Of a DNA stretch of 24,750 nucleotides, positions 18,975-24,750 are shown one piece after another. The notes under the pieces are model-generated. The model was not told where the DNA came from. It saw nothing but the letters and a program-made list of their open reading frames with translations, and did not search any database. Each line of letters starts with the position of its first letter. Positions within the stretch are counted from its first letter, which is position 1. The stretch is from the IMG/VR virus record IMGVR_UViG_3300035157_000266, positions 1 through 24,750 of that record. One strand, written 5' to 3'. This DNA comes from a virus. The translations under genes were made by a program, and so were the position numbers.

Positions 18975-21782
18975 TTATGAAGCTCCTGCTAATTTGTGAT
19001 ACATGCGTTCTTGAACTTCATCTCTGAGTAGTAAAAGATTAAATCCTCCCATTTTCTCTAAGTTTTGTTTAACAAGTTCTAGTTTCTGTGCGATATCTAC
19101 TTCTTCATCTTCACTTATATGACCACCTGGACCTGCTATCTGTACCCACTCTTGACCTATACCAGGGATAATAGTTCTAGCATCTACACCTTTTTCAGAA
19201 GTATTAACTAAAAACTTACCTGATCTCTCCCATAACATTAGTTGAGCTATACGTCGCTGTGTGTTTTCATCAAACTTCTCGTCAAGACCTACATAACCTT
19301 TTTCTATCATAGACCTTAAGTCTTGTTGATCGATGCTATATGGACCTGCAGATAGTATTCTCCCTAATCCTTGGTTGTTTAGTACTTCACCAGCTAACAT
19401 CTCAGTTAATGGTTTTTTAAATTTCTCTGTACCAGTAAGCCAAGATGAATCTTTTTCTTTATACGCATCAAAACCACCATACTGCTCATCAGTATTAACA
19501 GCTCCTTTATCTTTAATTGCATCTAGCATTGGAAGAAATGGATCATAATCTGGATTCATCAACTTGGTAGTTTTAAACATGGCATTACATGTTTTAGCCA
19601 TTGATGGTTTATTACATATCAATTGTTTGAATCTTGGATGTACATATCTATAACTTTTAGAAATACCCATAGGTTCAATCTCTTTAAGATTGTTAGACCT
19701 AAGTATTTCGTTCATGATTTCATATGGATCTCTCTTTGGATATTGACGATTGATTGTCTTAATGAAATCAGGAATACCGTTTATATTGGTATCTTGTATA
19801 GCCTTTAGATCTGCCTCTGCAAAGACACCTGGTGTTGAGATGAATGCTTTATTATTTTTAATGTGGCGTACATAATGATTACCTCTACCAAGTTTTGTAT
19901 TTTGTAAAATAAGGTATTTTCCAAACGTTGTTGAATTAGGGTCTTCATCTATTTTAAAATCACCGTCATCATTTTTTATCATCTCTTTGAGTTTTATAGA
20001 CTCTCCTATTGCTGCTTCTGCTGGTGTGTCGTACTCTCCTCTTTGTACAGCTTGTAATATATTTTTTCTAAGTACCTCCTCAGCTCTGCCAACCATAGTA
20101 GTAGTATCAGAACCTAGCTCACCTGAAGCTACTAAGTTGTTCATTCTCTCTTTAACTTTCTGACCGACAGCTTTGAGTTCATTTTTAACTGTTGGATCAC
20201 CTAATATAGGTGCAAACTTTTCCCATTGCTTAACTGTAACACCATCTAATCTTGGATCGAGTAGTACTGCAGGACTTAGTTGACCTGAGTCGTAGGTAGA
20301 TTGAAGGAAGTTTTGAGTCTTAGTCGCATTCAGCCTTCCAGGTAATAGAGATTGCCACGACTTTATATATTCAATCTCCTCTATATCAACAACACCGTCA
20401 TCAGCCATGACGTCTTTAATCAGCTCAAGTTCGTTAAAGCTGAAATTTCCGTCAGGCGTGCTCTGTCTATAAGATTCAAATTGAACGTAATGTTTAGCTA
20501 TTTTTTCTTTTTGTGTATCTTTAAGTTTTTTTTCTTGAGCAAAGATTCTTTCAGTAAATGCATTTTCAATTACCTCCCAATCCTCCTTCCATTGCTCACC
20601 AAGAAGTACTTCCTTACCTCCTACAATTAATTTATGTGCTTTAATCTCCTCCCACTCTTCATATGTAATCTGTCCATTTTTTACCATCTCAGCTATATAG
20701 CTTGCATGCTTTCTTCTCTCTATTCCCATTAAATTAGGGTTACCACCAGCTGCATTTCTTATTGATTGCATCACACGCTCACCAATTGGTTGTCCTGTTT
20801 CTAGACCACCTTTCTCAGATATTGCATTAGCTAAGAGCTGTTTTGATTTATCTCCTTTTTTCTGTTGCCAAGTAGTTAAACCTTGTTGATTAGCTCTTAC
20901 TCTGTACTCATCTAAGTGTTTCTCTATATATGGGTGAGCATGTAGAGATACAAATGTTGAATCATAACCACCACTCTTTGGGTTACTTTCATCTTTAACT
21001 ATCCCTGAACCATAGAGTTCTTGACGGATTTTGCCTATTACTACTTCAACATCTGGTGAATTTATTTCGTTTTCTGATAAGAGATCCTTGAGCGATTTTT
21101 TGCCGTCAAATCTTTTTTCTGCAAGTCTAGCAATATCTGTTTTAGCATTATATTTAGCCCAATTAGTTATAGCACCGACCTGAAAACCATGTAGTCTTGC
21201 ACCACTAAGGTCAAGAAATTGGTTTAATACCTCTGGTCCAACTTGATTTTCTAAATTCTGTATTATTTTATTAGAACCTAATTCTAGTGAACTCGTATGT
21301 GCATTGATGTTTGCAATTGCTTGAGCACTTTCACGAGTTACACCATATCTTACTGCTAGATCTATACCCTCTTTGCGTAATGCTTCCTGCCTTTTACCAT
21401 ATATACCTACACCTTGCATCAAAGTTTTAGGTATTAGCTCTTTGATTTTATTTAGATTACTTTCATTATGTGCCTCAACTTGATATCTTAGATTTAACTC
21501 TCGTTGTTCTAAGTCTAGTTGTTTCTGTTCTGTAGCTCTATAAGCCTTATTAAAGTTTTGAGCTAAGTTAAAATTCTCTCTTCTATTAGATGCCTCTTGT
21601 TGTTCTTTATACCTTAATCCTTGTAGATAATCCTGTCTGATTTGCATCTCGCCTTGATGAGCATCTTTCATAGCCCGTAGGGTACGATTAGTTTCCTCTT
21701 CAATACGATTTACAAAACTTGGATATTTAATGGGGTTGTAGCCCGTTCGTTGACCGTGGCCACGAAAACTTAGACTTCTCAT
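18975..21782 (-). CDS. Internal virion protein, T7 gp15 position
   Basis: 935 residues, largely helical; T7 gp15 has 747. The N-terminal 150 residues are charged coiled coil (RIEEETNRTLRAMKDAH and LEQRELNLRYQVEAHN), followed by a soluble body without membrane segments. The order gp14-, gp15-, gp16-like, fibre is that of T7, and this rather than motif evidence is the basis of the call. The ATG is preceded by ten A residues and no Shine-Dalgarno sequence. It would form the periplasmic part of the ejection channel. Confidence 0.82.
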   Translation of the reverse strand: MRSLSFRGHGQRTGYNPIKYPSFVNRIEEETNRTLRAMKDAHQGEMQIRQDYLQGLRYKEQQEASNRRENFNLAQNFNKAYRATEQKQLDLEQRELNLRYQVEAHNESNLNKIKELIPKTLMQGVGIYGKRQEALRKEGIDLAVRYGVTRESAQAIANINAHTSSLELGSNKIIQNLENQVGPEVLNQFLDLSGARLHGFQVGAITNWAKYNAKTDIARLAEKRFDGKKSLKDLLSENEINSPDVEVVIGKIRQELYGSGIVKDESNPKSGGYDSTFVSLHAHPYIEKHLDEYRVRANQQGLTTWQQKKGDKSKQLLANAISEKGGLETGQPIGERVMQSIRNAAGGNPNLMGIERRKHASYIAEMVKNGQITYEEWEEIKAHKLIVGGKEVLLGEQWKEDWEVIENAFTERIFAQEKKLKDTQKEKIAKHYVQFESYRQSTPDGNFSFNELELIKDVMADDGVVDIEEIEYIKSWQSLLPGRLNATKTQNFLQSTYDSGQLSPAVLLDPRLDGVTVKQWEKFAPILGDPTVKNELKAVGQKVKERMNNLVASGELGSDTTTMVGRAEEVLRKNILQAVQRGEYDTPAEAAIGESIKLKEMIKNDDGDFKIDEDPNSTTFGKYLILQNTKLGRGNHYVRHIKNNKAFISTPGVFAEADLKAIQDTNINGIPDFIKTINRQYPKRDPYEIMNEILRSNNLKEIEPMGISKSYRYVHPRFKQLICNKPSMAKTCNAMFKTTKLMNPDYDPFLPMLDAIKDKGAVNTDEQYGGFDAYKEKDSSWLTGTEKFKKPLTEMLAGEVLNNQGLGRILSAGPYSIDQQDLRSMIEKGYVGLDEKFDENTQRRIAQLMLWERSGKFLVNTSEKGVDARTIIPGIGQEWVQIAGPGGHISEDEEVDIAQKLELVKQNLEKMGGFNLLLLRDEVQERMYHKLAGAS

Positions 21783-21803
21783 TTTTTTTTTAGTTGTTAT
21801 TAA

Positions 21804-23624
21804 TTAGTCACTTAAGAGGTAAGTACCGAGGGCGGCAGCAACTGCGAATGGCCATGCTGCTACTGCACCTATACCTGTTGTTGCATTTGCAACTCCAAAT
21901 CCTGCTGCCTTAAGTCCTGAGTACACAGCTAGACCTGTTGACGCACTTCCTAATGCTTGTGCTGCAATATTTGATGCATTATTCCCTGAAGGAGTGGCAC
22001 CTATTGTTGGTAATGGTGGTGGGGTTGGTTCCATTGGATCTTGATATTCAATCATTGGTGGTTGATTTGCATCAAGACTAGGATCAGGTGGTAGTATTAA
22101 ATTCCCTTCAGCATCAGTTGGTCTAGTAGCTTCTAACATTCTTTGTGCTTCAGCTTGTAAGTCGGAACCTAACTTAGATAGAACTATATCTTTTTGATTA
22201 GCTACTGAATTTTCAACAGCACTATCAAGTTGTGCTTTAAGAATAGCTTGGTTTGTTCTAAACTTGGCTCCTATATTATCTAAACTCCAATCTGCTTTCT
22301 CCATTCCAAGAGCTGTATCTATTTGTGCAGTTCTTAGGTTTCTATTAATTTCTTTAAAGTCAATGTCAGTATTCTCTAGTAGATCTTCCATTTCCTTTCT
22401 AATAGCTTGTAGATCTAACTGACCTTGTTGACCAGTCATAGATAACCCTCTATCTACTTCACTCATCTCTCGATTAGTAGTTGCGATATTATCTAAAGTT
22501 TGTAGATCTATTTTATCACTAGCTACCATAGCTCTAGATTCAGTATCTAGAGAACCAATTAGATTTTGTACAGCTCTTGCATCACCTGCAGATTTACCTC
22601 TAACTAACGTTTCAACAAGCATTGCATTTTGCCTTCCTAGTTCAGCAAAGAATGCCTGAATAGCCTTACCTTGTGATCTACCAGCTTGTCCTAGTTGAGC
22701 TTGTCCTGCAGCCTGTAATGCTTTGACATTCGCTTCAGTAGTATCAAAAGCTGCTTTAGCTTTTTGATCATCTATCTGACGCATGAGCATATCATTTTCA
22801 AAGTCTGCTCTAGTCTTAGCTCCAAATACATCAAGTCCTAAAACGTATTGATCGTATTTACTTTGTGCTTCTTTTGCTCTTAAGCTTTGAGATAAACCAG
22901 CTTTCGTATAACTAGCTTTACCAGCTTGATCGATTAATTCTAATTGTTTACCTGCAGTGGCAAATTGAGAATTCTCTATCTGTTGTTTTACATTGGCTAA
23001 GCTTTTAGCTTTTATACTTTCAAGTTCCCCTTCTGTATTTTTCAAGCCTAACTTCATTTCAGCTTTATCAAAACCTGCAGCACCAGTAGCCTCATAAAGA
23101 TCTTGAATTATGTTGGTGTTATCAAATGCAGCTTGTATGAATTGCTCATCAAGAACCTTACGTTCTCTATCCAGAGCAAACTCCATACCAGATTGATTTA
23201 ATTGAAGTTGAGCATCAACCTCTTCGTCTCGTTTAGCAACAAATTTCTTTTGCTGCTCAAACTCATAATCAGCAATCGCTAAGCCATATTCATAATTCTT
23301 TACAGCAGTATCGATTTGATATTGTCGTTGTGCAGCAGCATTCTTTTTTTGCAGATTAACAGTCTCTTCTTGGAACTGAAAAAGTCTCCACTGTTCACCA
23401 TCTGTACCATCTTTTTGAGTTCCGTCTTCGTTTTTTGCAAACGGTTCCCAAGCATCACCACTTTCATATTCCTTTTTAAATATCTCATCCCATTTACCAC
23501 TGCCTTTTCTTATACTCTCCCACTGTTCATTAGTTCTAGCCCATTGCCTAGCCCAATCCTGTAAATTGGTTTTATACTGAGCATCTCTAAGTTGTTTCTG
23601 ATAATTTATTGCTGAAGTTGACAC
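21804..23624 (-). CDS. Internal virion protein, T7 gp14 position, enlarged
   Basis: The start is GTG at 23624 with a strong AGGAGG that overlaps the end of the preceding gene. The 606 residues are Ala/Gln/Glu-rich and helical (for example KKNAAAQRQYQIDTAVKNYEYGLAIADYEFEQQKK), then a Pro-rich linker (PPDPSLDANQPPMIEYQDPMEPTPPPLP at about 515-545) and a hydrophobic Ala/Gly end at about 560-606 (GFGVANATTGIGAVAAW). T7 gp14 (196 residues) inserts in the outer membrane; the hydrophobic tail could do this here. It is three times longer than T7 gp14. T7 has gene 13 between 12 and 14; no equivalent is seen. Confidence 0.8.
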   Translation of the reverse strand: MSTSAINYQKQLRDAQYKTNLQDWARQWARTNEQWESIRKGSGKWDEIFKKEYESGDAWEPFAKNEDGTQKDGTDGEQWRLFQFQEETVNLQKKNAAAQRQYQIDTAVKNYEYGLAIADYEFEQQKKFVAKRDEEVDAQLQLNQSGMEFALDRERKVLDEQFIQAAFDNTNIIQDLYEATGAAGFDKAEMKLGLKNTEGELESIKAKSLANVKQQIENSQFATAGKQLELIDQAGKASYTKAGLSQSLRAKEAQSKYDQYVLGLDVFGAKTRADFENDMLMRQIDDQKAKAAFDTTEANVKALQAAGQAQLGQAGRSQGKAIQAFFAELGRQNAMLVETLVRGKSAGDARAVQNLIGSLDTESRAMVASDKIDLQTLDNIATTNREMSEVDRGLSMTGQQGQLDLQAIRKEMEDLLENTDIDFKEINRNLRTAQIDTALGMEKADWSLDNIGAKFRTNQAILKAQLDSAVENSVANQKDIVLSKLGSDLQAEAQRMLEATRPTDAEGNLILPPDPSLDANQPPMIEYQDPMEPTPPPLPTIGATPSGNNASNIAAQALGSASTGLAVYSGLKAAGFGVANATTGIGAVAAWPFAVAAALGTYLLSD

Positions 23625-23626
23625 CG

Positions 23627-24750
23627 TTAACTCCTCCTATAAAATCTTGGTGAATAATATCCTTCCCACATCATCGATGTTATGGATACTGGGAAAGGTG
23701 AATCGCTTGATACTTTTAAGGTGAAATTATCTGACTTCTGATGTATAGGAACCATCATCACTGATTGGTCGTCAAGCGGTACATCATTAGCTAAATCAAA
23801 GTTTGCAAGTATTACTGGGTGTACATCTGTATAATCATTAGTACCTAATCGTTTTAGTTTAAAACCAACTAAACCAGTTAATCCAGTACTAAATTTCATA
23901 CGAGCTATAGTTAAAGCTGCACTGAAATCTGATATCTTCCCTTGATCATCTAATCTAAAGTATGTCTTAGGTAGGGTTATATCTAAGGTGTATCCAAAAC
24001 CAACAATAACTTGACCAGCTATACTACTGAAGTCTTTATTAGGTACTTTAAAATAAGTTCCTGTACCATCTGTTGCAATGGTTGGTGTAGTGGTGAATCC
24101 ACTTTCTACAAATGTAGGGTTAGTTAAATCTGATGAGGTACTTGCAATAACAACAAGCGGATCTAAACCAGTTACATTATTAAAAGGTATATAACATTTA
24201 CTAAATGGATTTGCTGGATCTGTTTGGTCATAGACTACTGAACTTGCTACTGCATATAAATCAACACAAGGATTCATCTTCTGTCCATCAGAGTTAACAA
24301 GTATTTGCTCCTCTGGTGTTTGGTTAATACTTGCTGATAACAACGTATATTGACCACCCTGCATAGTTACAGCATAGAAAGTATCACTATCTATAGATAC
24401 AGTCTGTACATTCCCTGGTAATTCCCATCTAAACCATGATTGCATTACCTCTCTTTGTCCATCACTAAAGGTTCTATAGAAATAGATATCCTTCTTTGTT
24501 GGACCATACATAGCTACAAAAGAGTTCTGTGGTGATGCAGCCATTTCAGTAATAGTTGATGGTACCCATTCAGACACAACTCTTCCAATGTCTAATACTT
24601 GTGGGTTCATCTCTTGACCCGCTGTCTTCATCTGGAAGATACGGGAATAACTAGGAGTCTTACTAATGAAGATTATGTTTGTACCATTATCAACAGGATC
24701 TACATCAATATCCATTTCATAGTTGGATATACCACGGATGATAGTTGATG
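23627..24750 (-). CDS. Tail tubular protein B, C-terminal part (T7 gp12-like)
   Basis: The frame is open to the window edge, so the N-terminal part is missing; residues before the internal ATG at 24715 read STIIRGISNYE. The visible part shows the gp12 pattern of a nozzle protein: FISKTPSYSRIFQM, VVSEWVPSTITEMAASPQNSF, KDIYFYRTFSDGQREVMQSWFRWELPG, and a beta-rich end finishing YYSPRFYRRS. The block with a short W-F-RW motif and VYALT-like strands is typical of T7 gp12 relatives. It builds the tail tip around which fibres attach. It is followed directly by the gp14-position gene, whose ribosome site lies in its last codons. Confidence 0.88.
   Translation of the reverse strand, partial: STIIRGISNYEMDIDVDPVDNGTNIIFISKTPSYSRIFQMKTAGQEMNPQVLDIGRVVSEWVPSTITEMAASPQNSFVAMYGPTKKDIYFYRTFSDGQREVMQSWFRWELPGNVQTVSIDSDTFYAVTMQGGQYTLLSASINQTPEEQILVNSDGQKMNPCVDLYAVASSVVYDQTDPANPFSKCYIPFNNVTGLDPLVVIASTSSDLTNPTFVESGFTTTPTIATDGTGTYFKVPNKDFSSIAGQVIVGFGYTLDITLPKTYFRLDDQGKISDFSAALTIARMKFSTGLTGLVGFKLKRLGTNDYTDVHPVILANFDLANDVPLDDQSVMMVPIHQKSDNFTLKVSSDSPFPVSITSMMWEGYYSPRFYRRS

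Overview
The window reads as part of a marine T7-like podovirus (Autographiviridae type), most likely a cyanophage. Gene order on the minus strand follows T7: tail tube B, three large internal virion proteins, T7-type tail fibre, a cluster of small genes, small and large terminase subunits. It ends in the auxiliary genes thyX and talC. A phage TalC-type transaldolase at the end of the late block is characteristic of cyanophages that infect Synechococcus and Prochlorococcus. That host call rests on established knowledge; the sequence alone does not prove it. Every gene I can support lies on the minus strand, so transcription runs from high to low coordinates.

Layout in transcription order. 24750-14990: the C-terminal part of tail tubular protein B (cut by the window edge), then proteins of 606, 935 and 1327 residues in the places of T7 gp14, gp15 and gp16. 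14959-9809: a 1716-residue tail fibre with a T7 gp17-like N-terminus, three repeated modules of about 268 residues and an S74-type C-terminal chaperone. 9793-7515: tightly overlapping small genes (coiled coil, proline-rich membrane protein, holin-like protein, two overlapping secreted proteins). 7518-4058: terS, a basic protein, an HNH nuclease, a terminator, a lysine-rich protein and terL. 4057-3890: a gap with a strong hairpin. 3889-2641: thyX and talC.

2640-1977 is a gene-free stretch of about 660 bases with direct repeats, two candidate sigma70-type promoters, an operator-like palindrome and several strong RNA folds. After the last late gene of a terminally repeated T7-like genome the next thing expected is the genome end and the early leader, so this is probably the end junction of a concatemeric or circularised assembly. 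1976-44 would then be the start of the early operon: seven small genes, including a short ArdA-like antirestriction protein and a KTSC-domain protein.

The most unusual feature is in the early operon. The first four gene boundaries (1996-2052, 1743-1785, 1330-1370, 997-1042) each carry a 41-57 nt tRNA-like minihelix: an acceptor-like stem stacked on a T arm, 12 base pairs in total, with a T-loop-like loop and no normal anticodon arm. The next two boundaries (612-664 and 323-361) carry a second, related pair of elements. These look like RNA punctuation marks in a polycistronic early transcript, possibly for RNase P or RNase Z. The same 1.4 kb also holds eight copies or near-copies of the heptamer CAAGGAC on one strand, spread over several genes.
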